From Sciurus carolinensis (Eukaryota > Chordata > Mammalia > Rodentia > Sciuridae): a stretch of 64,000 nucleotides of DNA. A program made the position numbers and the translations under genes. Under the pieces are notes generated by a model. The model saw nothing but the letters and a program-made list of their open reading frames with translations, did no database searches and was not told where the DNA came from. Location of the stretch: contig NC_062220.1 of assembly GCF_902686445.1 (NCBI RefSeq), forward strand, positions 91,760,143-91,824,142. The letters are read 5' to 3'. Shown in pieces: positions 22,558 to 33,790 of the stretch; the first letter of the stretch is position 1, and every line of letters begins with the position of its first letter.

Positions 22558-24562
22558 CTTTGACGTGCTGCATGCTTTCACTGATACTAAATATTTGCCC
22601 CTTTGTTTTTCTCCTTGATTGGGCTCAGTGTTTCTGTATGGCAAGGAATTTTGCATCCCCTGAAGTGCATCATACGTTGCTGAGGGGTAGGTGTTTAACA
22701 ACAATTCCATGAAGGAGTGAAGTGTGTAACGAAAGCTTCTGTTTTGTTACTGGCATCTTTCAATGAAAATGGTTCTCCCTGGCATAATCAAGAATGTTTT
22801 ATTGAAATGAACATAATAATGCTTTGTATGCAGAGTTTCCATTTCTAATAAAGTTCTCCAGGTTAAATATTGAGGTTCTAAAATCACCTGGTACTCTTTG
22901 AGGTGACAACTATGTTTCATTTGAAAATAAATGATTTCAGAGGGTTTACTTTGGTGCTCTGTGACACGTCAATCCATATTTTAGTTACTTGCTGCTGTTT
23001 TTATGATGTGATATGGAAGAGCACTAAATTATATGGTTGCATTTGTCATTGGTGCTCCATAGGACTGGTTAAGCATTAGGTCAGAAAGTACTGCCATTCA
23101 CCTGGAGTTGCTGTATTTGTGATTAGCACCTTTCTGTTCTGAGAAACCTGTCTGACACTCTTTCATAAAATCTTATTGCATGGGGCCTGATTATCCTTTC
23201 AGCAGTCTCAACAAGAGAATTTCATTCTTTAGCTTATATCACTGAACACTTGAGTGGTAAGAAAAAAACGAATCAGGTATTTTCTTTATTTCAGACTTTC
23301 CAAGTCTGCTTGGATTTGTTTGGTTTTGAAAATAGATTTTCATGTACATTATTGGTCACAGTTAAGAGGAGTTAAGGAAGAACCATAAAACAGATGCTAT
23401 TATAAGTTTGTCATCATCTAAACTTATTGTCAGTTATGTTTAAGTAATAAAATACTCTTTTGAGTTGTCTTCCAGGAAGTGAAATAGTCTGGATTTGGAA
23501 ATCAGGAGTCAATTTCGGCTATGTCTCTGCCTGCTGTTTTGATGTTAATGAGGCCACTTTAGGGGTTCACTTATTCCTCAGATGAAATAATCACCCTTTG
23601 TAGTTATGTAAGAAGCTTCAAACAGCTCAAGGAGCTTTGGATTTTAGCAACAATCTCATTAATAACCATATCATCCTCAGGTAGGCTGGTGTCTGCAGGA
23701 AATAAACGGCCTTTGTAATTAATTGCCTGGCGTTAGATCTATAGCGGGAACAGTTCTGGGGTAATGTTCTAGTCACCAGAGCCTACTGTTTCTGTTATTA
23801 TGAACTAGAAATAGAAAAAACATTTCTGTTTGGAGACTTGGAATGTGAGGTCTAATTATTTGGTACTTTTGGAGTCTTTGGGATTTTGATGGTCAGTCTG
23901 AGATGGTACAGAAACATTTGCTGCAGCTGCCTGTGAAATTTTTTAGCATGGTTTTACAAGGATCTTTCCCCTCCTACCTTTTTTGTCTCATTTCCCATGA
24001 CTCATTTCTCCCTGCTATGCACCTCTTAAACTTCTGCCATGGCCTTTCATGTTTCTTTCTCTGCTGCATGCTTTTACATGTGCTGTTTGCTTCATCATAA
24101 TGCTTTTTTCTCTTTGCCAGCGTGATAAATTTTTACTTGTTCTTTAAAACCTATACTGCGAGCATATCTCCTAAACCCCAATCCGTGTTTCTGCTACCCT
24201 ACTCCATTGATACTGTGTGCACACCTATTAGCTCAGGGAACTCTTGAGTTATACTTAGTTGACTATGAATTCCCACAACTAGTTTGGGAGCCCCTACTGA
24301 GTATAGATCAGGTAGTAGTATTTTCCATTGTTAATACCTGTATTAGTTTTCTTCTGTATGTTTATGGAATGAATGAAATTCATTAACACTGAGCTTTCAT
24401 AATAACTATAAACTTGTTTTTAAAATAGGCTATTGTAAGTTTCTCATCAGTTTCTATGATTTGCAAAGTCTACCTTATAGTTATTTTACCTTCTACTGAA
24501 ATCTGATTTTTAGAAATGAATTATTTCTGATTAAGATAGAATGGTTGAATCAATCTATAGAT

Positions 24563-24905
24563 GTCTGGTTTTTTTTGTGCCACAATAACAGAATATCCAG
24601 ATTGGATGATTTATAAAGAACAGGATTAATTTCTTATAATTCTGGAGGCAGGGAAGTCCAAGGTCAAGAAGGTGCTCTTGCTGCATCACCTCTTGGTGGG
24701 AGGGCAAAACAGCAAGCAAAAGAGGGAGCTAGAGATAGATCTTATAGCCTCAAGTCCTTTAATGACGAACTTTACTCGCTTTATGAGAGTGGAACCCTCA
24801 TAACCTAAACATCTTCCACTTGGCTCCCCCTCCCATCACTGTTGCTTGGGGGTTAAGCTTTTAACACATGCTTTTGGGGGTTACATATCCAAACTATTGC
24901 AGTAG
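24563..24905 (-). mobile_element. MaLR-type LTR remnant, antisense
   Basis: 'tttataaagaacaggattaa', 'ttctggaggcagggaagtcc', 'accctcataacctaaacatc' and 'atatccaaactattgcag' follow the antisense order of MST/MLT-type solo LTRs. No internal proviral coding sequence is next to it. Confidence 0.65.
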
Positions 24906-25420
24906 GTGACCCTGGTATAACACTGTATATTTCAGTGCTTATTTAGATATTCCACATTGTATTCATTCAAGTCCCTGGGTTTTATTCTCAGACATCTAAA
25001 GCTCTTAGAAAATATGAGGTTTCTGAATATATTTATTCTCAGTTTTCCTCTTAGCTATGGAGGGACGACAAAGGAGCTTTGAATCAATAGAAAGGAAAGG
25101 AGTGTTAGCTTGAAGTTTCTTCTTTCAGAGTAGGATTACTATTCTACCATTAATTAATGGGAATTAAAGGAATCTAAATTTGATTGACTAAATTATTTCT
25201 AAATTGAATGCTATTTATAAGTTGTTTTTAAGAATGGTATAGGCTAGTAGTAACTATTGAGATAGAAGCTATAAAATACTTTTAGGAGGTCATAATATTC
25301 ATAATGACCATCACTGGGAACCTATTTCATACCAAATGAGTGGTATGTAATACAGATCTCTATATGTAGATCTGTATCTGTCTGTCTGTCAATTCATAAT
25401 CAATAACTGGACATCTAATA

Positions 25421-25660
25421 CAGGTTGAGCATCCTTAATCTGAAAATTTAAAATCTGAAATGCTTTAATACCTGAAACTTTTTGAGTGCTGACTTATTAC
25501 TCAAAAAGGTTTGGATTTTGAAGCATTTTGAAATTTGGATTTTTGGAGTAGGGATGCTCAGTTGGTAAAGTCTGTGCAGATATTCCAAAATCCAAAAATC
25601 TCCAAAAGCTGAAATACATCTGGTTCTAAACATTTTGGGTAAGGACTACTCAGTGTGTTT
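25421..25660. mobile_element. Tigger/MER2-like DNA transposon remnant
   Basis: 'caggttgagcatccttaatc' at the left end and 'tttggagtagggatgctcag' internally form inverted-repeat-like ends, with 'gattttgaagcattttgaaa' between. This is typical of short Tigger-derived elements. Confidence 0.7.
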
Positions 25661-26220
25661 AGACCAGATACTGTACTGGATACTTTTTAATAACTTATTT
25701 TTAGTTCTTTTTACTATCGTTTAAGTTAGAGATTATTAATTTCATTAAGCAAAGGCACAAAGTGATTAATTTGCCAAAATTCACTCACAGTGAGTAAGCA
25801 GATTACCTGGGGAGTAAATTTAGTTCCTCTTGGTTCCATAGATTATGTATTAATAATTTCTAGTACATCTAACTCCTTTGCATTATTTATAGTAACTTCT
25901 GTCTGGTGGGTTGGTGCTAGGTCTTTCTTGCATGTTGTTTGTCACACAGAGGTCTAATGAAAGTGCTTTGATAGTTGACAGAGTGGTTTTCCCAATGTTG
26001 AATAATTGGAATATTGGTTATAATTTCTTTATTGTGACAGTTTTGCATAACTTCATTTTATGACATAATTCAATAAAAATTCAATTGCAAATTTTTTAGT
26101 TTTTAAAACTTAAGAAAGAGTCGTTTGTAATGTTTATGGATTATTGCCCTTCAGGTTTAAAATAATTTGTGCTTTTTAAATTTTAAATTCACTAATAATT
26201 TTTCCATCTCTTTCACACAG

Positions 26221-26305
26221 GTACCAAGTACTTGCTTTCGCAACAGATGCAGATAAAAGGCAGGAGACTGAACAGCAAAAACTTGGTTCTGGAAAAAGAC
26301 TAGTT
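26221..26305 (+). CDS. BBS9: BBS9 (PTHB1) coding exon, about residues 206-234
   Basis: An 85-base exon between TTTCACACAG and GTAAGG. The first G completes the lysine codon of the previous exon, and 28 whole codons follow, ending in a valine at phase 0. The translation runs YQVLAFATDADKR, then a glutamine-rich, charged stretch, and ends GSGKRLV, matching human BBS9 as I know it. It continues the N-terminal beta-propeller. In human numbering the end falls at about c.702, consistent with codon 234. The exon is too short to stand out as a separate open frame; it was found by joining phases with its neighbours. Confidence 0.94.
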
Positions 26306-26940
26306 GTAAGGCCTTTTAAAAAAATATATATAAAAAATTATAGAAATGCCATATCTAATCACAGATGTTTGTTAAGAGCAAGAATTCCTGGGAAGAAAAC
26401 TTAAAAAAAAAAAAAAACTTTAACCATTTCTCTTTTCTGTGTACAGTTACATTAATGACCTAAGAATTTAGTTGGCTACTTTTGAATAATGGAGGCATAT
26501 GCCTAGTCATAGCTATAATAAATCAGATTATGGAGCTGTATCACTAGAAATATAGATGTCTAAATGGGGACACATTTAACTGAAGTGATTATGAACTAGT
26601 AAAATAAAAAATAAGAAAACTTCTTTAATGAGCACATTTATGTACATTATATTCCTCTGTTTATAATGCCTTTTTTCTTGGGTGTAATTTTCATATTATC
26701 ACGTATTTTAAGCCCTTAGATTATAATGGCTGCCTGCATGTCTTCCCTCTTTCCTTTCTCCCTTCCTCTCTTCCTAACTTAGGAGTTGTTGGGCTTCTTC
26801 CATCTGTGAATTCTTTGTTTTTTTGGCCATTAATTCTTCAAATATTTGTTTCTGTGTTATCTCTCTCTTCTTTCCATTGGGAACTCCAATTACACATATA
26901 GGTAGGTACTTGTAGTTGTTCTACAGCTGCAGATTTTCAT

Positions 26941-27013
26941 TTTATTTATTTATTTGTTTAGCAATGCTAGAGGTTAAACCCAGGGTCTCACTCTACAACT
27001 GAACTATATCCCA
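26941..27013 (-). mobile_element. ID SINE, antisense, diverged
   Basis: 'agcaatgctagaggttaaac', 'ccagggtctcactctacaac' and 'tgaactatatccca', with a TTTA-rich tail. Confidence 0.75.
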
Positions 27014-27029
27014 TTAAGAACAAAATTCT

Positions 27030-27155
27030 TGGGCTGGGGTTGTGGCTCAGTGGTAGAGTACTTGCCTAGCATGTATGAGACACTGGGTTTGATTCTTAGC
27101 ACCACATATAAATAAATAAAATGAAGGTCTATCAAGAACTAAAATTTTTTTAAAA
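27030..27155 (+). mobile_element. ID SINE with 3' extension
   Basis: 'tgggctggggttgtggctca' to 'tagcaccacatataaataaa', followed by 'atgaaggtctatcaagaact'. The extra 3' segment is shared with the IDs at 30358 and 50791, so it marks a subfamily. Confidence 0.92.
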
Positions 27156-27221
27156 AATTTTTCTTTATTCTTGCTATTTAATTTGGGAAAATTTCTTTTT
27201 CTTTTTAAATGTCAGCCTCGC

Positions 27222-27311
27222 GCCCCCCCCCCCCCCAAGTGATAGGGATCTAACCTAGGGCCTTATGCATGTCAGACAAACGCTCTAGTGGTAAGCCACA
27301 TCCCTAGCCCC
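27222..27311 (-). mobile_element. ID SINE, antisense, with C-run tail
   Basis: A run of C (about 27223-27236) precedes 'gtgatagggatctaacctag', 'cagacaaacgctctagtgg' and 'cacatccctagccc'. Confidence 0.88.
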
Positions 27312-28710
27312 TGGGAGAATTTCTGTTGCTATTTCCAGGAACAGTAATCATTTTTCCTACAATGTCTAATGTGGTATTAATTCTCATTTGTTATAGTTTT
27401 CATCTTTACTGTATGTTTGTATATCTTCTATGCCTCTACATAACTTTGGAGATATAGAATACAGTTATAATACTTGTTTTAATGTCTTTTTTTAAATTAT
27501 AATACCTGTATCAGGTTTGGATCAGTTTCAGTTGATTTATTTATCTCTTCTGTGTAGAACACATTTTTATGTTTTCTTTTTTTCATGGTTGGTAACTAAA
27601 GAAATTTTTTTTATAAAATGCCAGATATAGTAGATTTTACCTTGGTGGGTACTAAATATTTTTGTATTATTAAAACTGTTCTTGAGCTTAGCCCTGGGGT
27701 ACAGTTAAGTTACTTGAAAACAGTTTGATCTTTTGGAGTGTTGTTTTTAAGACTTATTAGGTGTGACCAGAGCAGTGTTTATTCTAGGGCTACTTATTTC
27801 CCCTTCCTTAGGCAAGATCCTTCTGAGCACTCTACTGAATTTCCTCAGAATTATAAGGTTTCCAGCCTGGCTGGAAGGCATAGGCAGTGTTTAATTCTCT
27901 GTGTGAATGCTGCTTACTGTTACATCTAGTCCTTTCAGGTGGCTTTTTCCTTGACCTTGGGTAGTTTCCTTGCATGAATGTACTGATAAGTACTCAGTTG
28001 AATATTTGAGGGGGACTCTACCACTCTTCAGAATTCTGTCTCTACATGATTTTCTTTTCTTTGGTATGCTGTCTTGTGAACTCCTAACTGTCTTGGGTTT
28101 TCTGGACTGAGTGTCCATATCCAAAATTCAGGGAGTCCGAAAGTCTCTTCCTGGGTTTCCTTTCCTCGTGCACTAGCCTGAAAACTCCTTCAAAGCTGGA
28201 GCTATTGTACTACTTACTGCATATATTTTCTCTTTAAGGGATCACTGTCTTTTCCTGTCTGATGCTTCGCAGACAGTTGTTTCACATATTTTCTCTTTTG
28301 TGGTTGTTTCAGGTGGGATGGTAAATTCTTCCATGTTGGTTGGAAGTGGAAGAACACTTTTATTACCATCCTTAGTAAATTTCTATATTTTAAGAGACTC
28401 ATTCATTTAGAATATGATGAATTTCCCTAAAGGGAAGTTAGAGAGAGTGACAGTACCTGGTAAATTTAAAGTATTTAGTGGGCTATATCTCAAACTATGG
28501 CCTTAGGAACTTGATTTGCCTGTTCATTCTAAATGAATCATATCTCAGAGTCAGGCACATATTTGCCCGAGTTATAACCATTGACAAAAAATGCTAGAAT
28601 GCTAGCCTATTAAAATGTATTGAGAAATTTAACAGCCGTGGGACTGCCTCATGTTCAGTGGAATTTACATAAAGGTAAGCTATACTTGAACCAAATAGTA
28701 ATGATATCTT

Positions 28711-28832
28711 TGTGTTCAATTTTTTTTTTTTTTTTTTTTTTTTGGGTGCTGGGGATCGAACCCAGGACTTTGTGCTTACAAGGCAAGCACTCTACCGACT
28801 GAGCTATCTCCCCAGCCCCTGTGTTCAATTTT
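28711..28832 (-). mobile_element. Young ID SINE with target-site duplication, antisense
   Basis: Poly(T), then 'gggtgctggggatcgaaccc', 'caaggcaagcactctaccga' and 'ctgagctatctccccagccc'. The element proper is about 28724-28819; TGTGTTCAATTTT occurs at 28711-28723 and 28820-28832. Confidence 0.95.
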
Positions 28833-29549
28833 AATTTACCTTAAGATAGCCTGATTCATCTACCTATGTTCACTTTGCCATCTCCGTTCTATTGATTGTT
28901 CTTATGTACACGCTGGCAGTATTTGTCCTTCTGACAAGCCCCATTTGGATTTCATATTTGCTTCGTATATTTTAATGCCTAATGTAGGTAGATTAATACC
29001 TGGTCATGTCTTGATAGCCAGAAATCCATCTGCATCTTTAATGTGACTTTTCATCTCTTTTTTTTTTTTTTGATTCTTTGTCAATTGATTATATCCTAAC
29101 TTAGAGGGCAGATTTAGTTCCTCTGTTCAGATTGTTTTTTGTGTGTGTAAGCCATCTCACTGTCCTTCCCATAGGTGATATATGCCAGCCAATGTTTTTC
29201 AAAATGGGATGTCATTGCTCTTTTGCATCTTCTTGATTTAGAGATATTAATTACTTGGAAGATGAATTCTAAAAATCTTTTATATGTTCATTGTACATTC
29301 ATTCCTTCATTATTTTAGGAAGCATTTATTGAACATTGACATGTTGCTGAAACACTCTAGAATAGTTCCTGTGTGCAGAGGATCCTATCTACACTACTGT
29401 AATATCTTGGTGACTGCTCTTTATATATCTGCATACTATTAAATTTTGAAGTTATATTTATAGCAAAGTACTAAATTTAAAACAATAATAATAACAATTG
29501 TATGTTTTATGGATCATTCTTGATTTGCAAAGTAAACACCATGGTTTTT

Positions 29550-29880
29550 TAAAAAAATTAAATTGATTTAAACTGATACATAAAAACAAAAATTATGCAT
29601 ATTTTTGGGATACTACATGATGTTCAATGCAGGTATACACCGAGTAATGTTTAAATAAGGTTAAAACATACATATCCTCAAACATTTATCATTTGTATGT
29701 GATGATAACTTTTAAAATCCTTTTTTTCTAGCCTTTTGAAATATACAGTGCATTATGGAAATCTCTATCACCCTACTGTGTACTAGTACAGCAGAACTTC
29801 TTATTCCTATCAAACTGTAACTTAATACCCACTTATTAACCTTTTATTTACCTTTTCTCATCCCTTCCTCCTCCAGTGAT
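29550..29880 (-). mobile_element. Ancient L1MA-like 3' end, antisense
   Basis: 'tttttgggatactacatgat', 'atcctcaaacatttatcatt', 'ccttttgaaatatacagtgc' and 'caccctactgtgtactagta' follow the antisense 3' UTR of old L1M families. Confidence 0.8.
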
Positions 29881-30357
29881 AGCACAATAGCTAGCGTTCT
29901 TTCTTTTTTGAGTAATAAAGAATAATTTATTCTACTGTATCAGAATTAAAACAATAAAGTACAAAAATATTTATTAAAACAACATGGACATTGGATCCAA
30001 TAGATTTAGGTTTTGAATTCCAGGTTCTGACATCTTGGACAATTAATATCTTTAAGTGAAATATGTGTTTTAGACCCTAACTGTCCTATTCCCCTTTTCC
30101 TGCTCCTAAATTCACATCCTGGCCATGGTCTGATCATGAACAGAGTATACTTCCCTGTCCTTGGTCTTTGGGCTTGGCCGTGTGACTTGGTTTGGTTAGC
30201 AGCATATAGACAAATGAACAGTGTTTCAGTTCCAACAGGGCACAATAGCTTTCTTATAGAAGTTTTTCAGGGAAGAAGATAGCTTTTTAATGAGTATTTT
30301 TGAGCCACCAAATAGCTAATATCATCTGGTAAGAGATGATGCAATACCTGCTCGAGG

Positions 30358-30497
30358 CCTGGGGTTGAGGCTCAGTGGTAAAGTGCTTGCCTGGCACTTG
30401 TGAGGCACTGGGTTCAATCCTCAGCACCACATAAACATAAATAAATTAAAAAAATGGTATTGTGTCCCCATACAGCTAAGAAAATATTTTAAAAAAC
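30358..30497 (+). mobile_element. ID SINE with 3' extension
   Basis: 'ggcctggggttgaggctcag' to 'cctcagcaccacataaacat', then 'ggtattgtgtccccatacag'. It ends 182 bases before the next BBS9 exon. Confidence 0.93.
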
Positions 30498-30679
30498 CTA
30501 CTAGAGTCTGTAAAGTACCAAAATCTGGTGATAAAAAACAAACCCCTGAAATAAATGAAGACTAGCCTGTCTTTATATTCTGCTTTGATGTAAAGCAGTT
30601 TCTTAGTTTGTATTGATATGAAAATGACTGAAAAGTTCTGTTTTTAGCAACTAACCTGATTGTGTGTTTTGCTTTGCAG

Positions 30680-30863
30680 GTGGATTGGGCTCTAAATATT
30701 GGCGAGCAAGCCCTTGATATATGTATTGTCTCTTTCAATCAGTCAACATCTTCTGTTTTTGTTCTGGGTGAGAGAAACTTTTTTTGTCTTAAGGAAAATG
30801 GACAAATTCGATTCATGAAGAAGCTTGATTGTAGCCCAAGTTGTTTTCTCCCATATTGCTCAG
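30680..30863 (+). CDS. BBS9: BBS9 (PTHB1) coding exon, about residues 235-296
   Basis: A 184-base exon from GCTTTGCAG to GTGTGT, starting at phase 0 with VDW and ending on the first base of a valine codon. It contains NIGEQALDICIVSFNQS, SSVFVLGERNFFCLK and IRFMKKLD, which are close to human BBS9 as I remember it, and codes for blades of the N-terminal beta-propeller. One apparent difference is TGT (Cys) in the segment KKLDCSP, where I remember tryptophan in human; a single base change (TGG to TGT) would do this. No stop or frameshift is present. Human numbering would be about c.703-886. Confidence 0.96.
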
Positions 30864-31718
30864 GTGTGTAGAAAGATTTTCTTTTATCTTTTCCATATGC
30901 AAAGGTTATGTTGTATATATCAGAAAAAGCCACACTCATATTTTAAACATCTTGGAAAATAGTTCTGTACTGAACATGTAATGGAAATTTTAACTTTCAA
31001 AGTTTGAAAAGAAGTTTGATATAAAACACACATTTGGTTTTGTCAGTCATTTTATTTTGTACAAAATGACTTATAGAATTGGCCTCTAGCATACATTAGT
31101 GCTTTCCATAATGTCACTCTTAAAGATGCTTCCAAGAGAACGTTGGAGTGTTTTATAAACAGTAGTAACATATAATAGAATGACTTATCCATAGTGAATA
31201 CCCAGTAAATCATTAGCCTAAATGTGTTAAATGTTAATGAAATTCATTTAATTTATTTATTTTTGTGCCAGGGATTGAATCAGGGTTGCTTAACCACTGA
31301 GACACATCCCTATCCCTTTTAAAAAATTTGTTTATTTTTAAATTTTGAGACAAGGTCTTGCTAAGTTGCTCAAGGCCTTGCTAAATTGCTGAAGCTGGCT
31401 TTAAAGTTGTGAACCTCCTGCCTCAACCTCCCCAGCTGCTGGGATTACAGGCAAGTGCCACTGTGCCTGGAAAATTCATACTTTTTAGATGAAATGTAAA
31501 CATGTTGGTCATTATGTATAGTTTCCAAGTCTGTAAATTGACTTTTTTTTATATTGGTACCTTGAAGTTGAAAATAATATTTTTTATTATTTAAAACCAT
31601 TATTCACTAAAATCAAGCTATTAGAATTAATGTGTCTTAAATTCTCTGAAAGAAATATAATATAGTGTTTCAAATGACCGTTTTCTTAGTATTCTCTTTA
31701 TGTATCTTCAACCTGCAG
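30864..31718 (+). other. BBS9: BBS9 intron (855 bases)
   Basis: The shortest intron seen here, from GTGTGT to CAACCTGCAG. It contains one antisense B1-dID SINE; nothing else is recognised. Confidence 0.95.
31252..31471 (-). mobile_element. B1-dID composite SINE, antisense
   Basis: Antisense ID ('gtgccagggattgaatcagg', 'taaccactgagacacatccc'), linker, antisense B1 with a partial internal duplication of 'gctaagttgct' ('aaggccttgctaaattgctg'), ending 'gggattacaggcaagtgcc'. Confidence 0.92.
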
Positions 31719-31848
31719 TTTCTGAAGGAACAGTAAATACTTTGATTGGAAACCATAAAAATATGTTGCATGTTTATCAGGATGTGACACTGAAGTGGGC
31801 CACTCAACTTCCGCACGTTCCTGTGGCAGTAAGAGTGGGCTGTTTTCA
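31719..31848 (+). CDS. BBS9: BBS9 (PTHB1) coding exon, about residues 296-339
   Basis: A 130-base exon between CAACCTGCAG and GTAAGT. It begins with two bases that complete a valine codon and ends with CA of the next split codon. The translation begins VSEGTVNTLIGNHKNMLH and continues QDVTLKWATQLP to VRVGCF, matching human BBS9 with conservative changes. It continues the beta-propeller. The following exon should begin by completing a His or Gln codon, followed by a DLKG-like segment; I did not find it in the remaining 32 kb, so the next intron runs off the window. Human numbering would be about c.887-1016. Confidence 0.95.
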
Positions 31849-33639
31849 GTAAGTGATTTAAGATAATTTTATTAAATTTTAAGAAATTCCGTAGAAATTT
31901 TATGAAATAATGGGAAATGATTTCATTAAAAAATGACAAGTGACATTGTAGTGTGAATGTCAGTAATCGAAATAATTTAAAATTTAACTTTTATTGAAAA
32001 AGAATGAAAAAAACTTAATTAGCACCATTATTCTCATTTAGAATTTCTAAAAAAAAAGCCCCTTATAAATTAAAGAAAGATGTTGAGATACCAAGAAGAT
32101 GGTTTGCCTGATAATTTTCTTTAAAATGTATTTCCTTTAAAATAAAGGATTTCTTTTTATAGTACTGAATGGGTATCATCTAGAAATCATTTACTGACAG
32201 TGTTCATAAGCCTGAATTTTATTATGTTAAATTATACATAACTGCTAATGTCATGTGATTAAACAGTTTAGATTTTAAGAAATACAGTATACTGTTTTGC
32301 ATTTAAAAATGAAAAACAAAATCTATCTTAACATCAAAGTTACAAAATTTATCAGAAATGAGAGAAGTAAAATGTTGTTTTTCAGTGAGTAATTTTTCAA
32401 GGTCATTATTATAAAAGGCAAGATCCTGACAAGGATCTTCTGATCTGTGACAAGACACAACCTTGTCTAAAGCTTCATAGATTGCTGGTACTCACTTCTG
32501 CTTATTTAGAAAATTTTATTGTGCATTTCAAAAACCATATGTAGAATTCTTCAGTGATGCATATAGTATCTGATCAGGATGAGTTATCCCCTCACATAAA
32601 GGGTTGGCTTTGTAATATTACTGTTGAAACTCAGTGAGAGGGTATTCATATTTGTGTTAATGCTTATCCTAAAGCCTGCATATTGGAAAATAATAACAGT
32701 GATTTGAAAACATTGAATATTTTAAAAAGAAGTTGTTTCCTTATGTTTTTGAGTAAGGACTATATTAAAGTTATAATTGCTGTGTACTTAACAGGAATAA
32801 TGGTTTTTCTGTATCTGAGGAATAATTTAAAATTTTGAAATTGGCTTTTACAATGTCCACCAGATGGTCTTTTTAAGTTTAACTAAACAGACTCAACAGA
32901 CATTTTGTATTAGATTTACTTAGAAGGATTTAGAACAGGAAAAACATCTTGCCAGCAGGGCAACATCAGGTATTTCTCTTCTGGGAGAGTAATTCTTACA
33001 GCAGTCCATATATTCATCCAAGAACTGTTCTCTTTGGCCCCACAAATGACAGCTCAGGTGCAAGAAGACAGATCCACACTGGTGGGTCTGTGGCCCATCT
33101 TGGCTTATAATCTCCATGCTCTTTAGGAGCCAATATCTTTAAAAACTTAAAAGTCATTGTGGTTTGGAGGTATATTTTGGGCATGGAAGAGTGATGGCAA
33201 GAAATACTTTATTGAGAACATTTAGTTGAAATAGTTATTTTACATATATATTATGTGCAGGACTTTCAAGAGCCACCTTTTACCTTACCTAGGGAAGTAT
33301 AGAGATATGACTTAGCAGATGTGTCATAAATGTATAGTTTCTGGTTCGCTTGTAATTTACAAATAAAGAGTATACTAATAGCAAGTTATTGTAAGTAAGA
33401 AATTAAATTTCTATATAGTGTGTATAATGTTGTTTATGTTCAACTGTAGCATGCCACATAGTATTTTAGGTACCTGTATTTGTAAGGGAATTGATATAAT
33501 CAACATATTATATGTTAATTGTTAGTATATAATAAATATTAATATATAATATAACATTAATATGGAATAATAAATTCTAATTATTCAATTGAAGATTTAT
33601 CTTATTTTTAGTATACTTTATTATTTTTTGGCTTTTATT

Positions 33640-33790
33640 TTTTTAATTATTCTTTTTGGTTATACATGACAGTAGAATGTATTTTGACATAATCATATAT
33701 ACATGGAGTATAACTTCCAATTTTTGTGGTGTACATGATGGTGAGTTACCCTGATGGTGTATTCATATATGAACACAGGAAAGTTACATC
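33640..33790 (-). mobile_element. L1 3'-end fragment, antisense
   Basis: 'gttatacatgacagtagaat', 'gtattttgacataatcatat' and 'gtgtattcatatatgaacac' match the antisense 3' terminus of the L1 at 43.7 kb. Confidence 0.75.

Larger units (their letters stand above)
18509..26220 (+). other. BBS9: BBS9 intron
   Basis: Runs from GTATGT to TTTCACACAG. Repeats are listed separately. 20189-21469 and 22558-24562 hold no clear repeat or coding sequence; 23560-23800 retains several CpGs and homeodomain-type TAATTA motifs (see findings). 24906-25420 has nothing recognisable, and 25661-26220 has only MIR-like traces. Confidence 0.93.
26750..28260 (-). mobile_element. Ancient L1M/HAL1-like 5' region, antisense, with nested IDs
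   Basis: Phrases such as 'ggcaagatccttctgagcac', 'aaggtttccagcctggctgg', 'gggtagtttccttgcatgaa' and 'ctgtcttgtgaactcctaac' occur in the order seen in antisense 5' portions of old mammalian L1s. Three ID elements have inserted in it. Exact borders are uncertain. Confidence 0.6.
26306..30679 (+). other. BBS9: BBS9 intron
   Basis: From GTAAGG to GCTTTGCAG. It holds a long ancient L1 region, several ID elements and an L1M 3' end (listed). 28260-28710, 28833-29549 and 29881-30357 show nothing recognisable apart from an L2-like trace near 29300-29380. Confidence 0.93.

Noticed and set aside
32920..33117. 65-codon minus-strand frame rich in Cys and charged residues
   Set aside because: No recognisable homology, promoter or splice context. 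Expected by chance in 64 kb; a decayed repeat or pseudogene remains possible.
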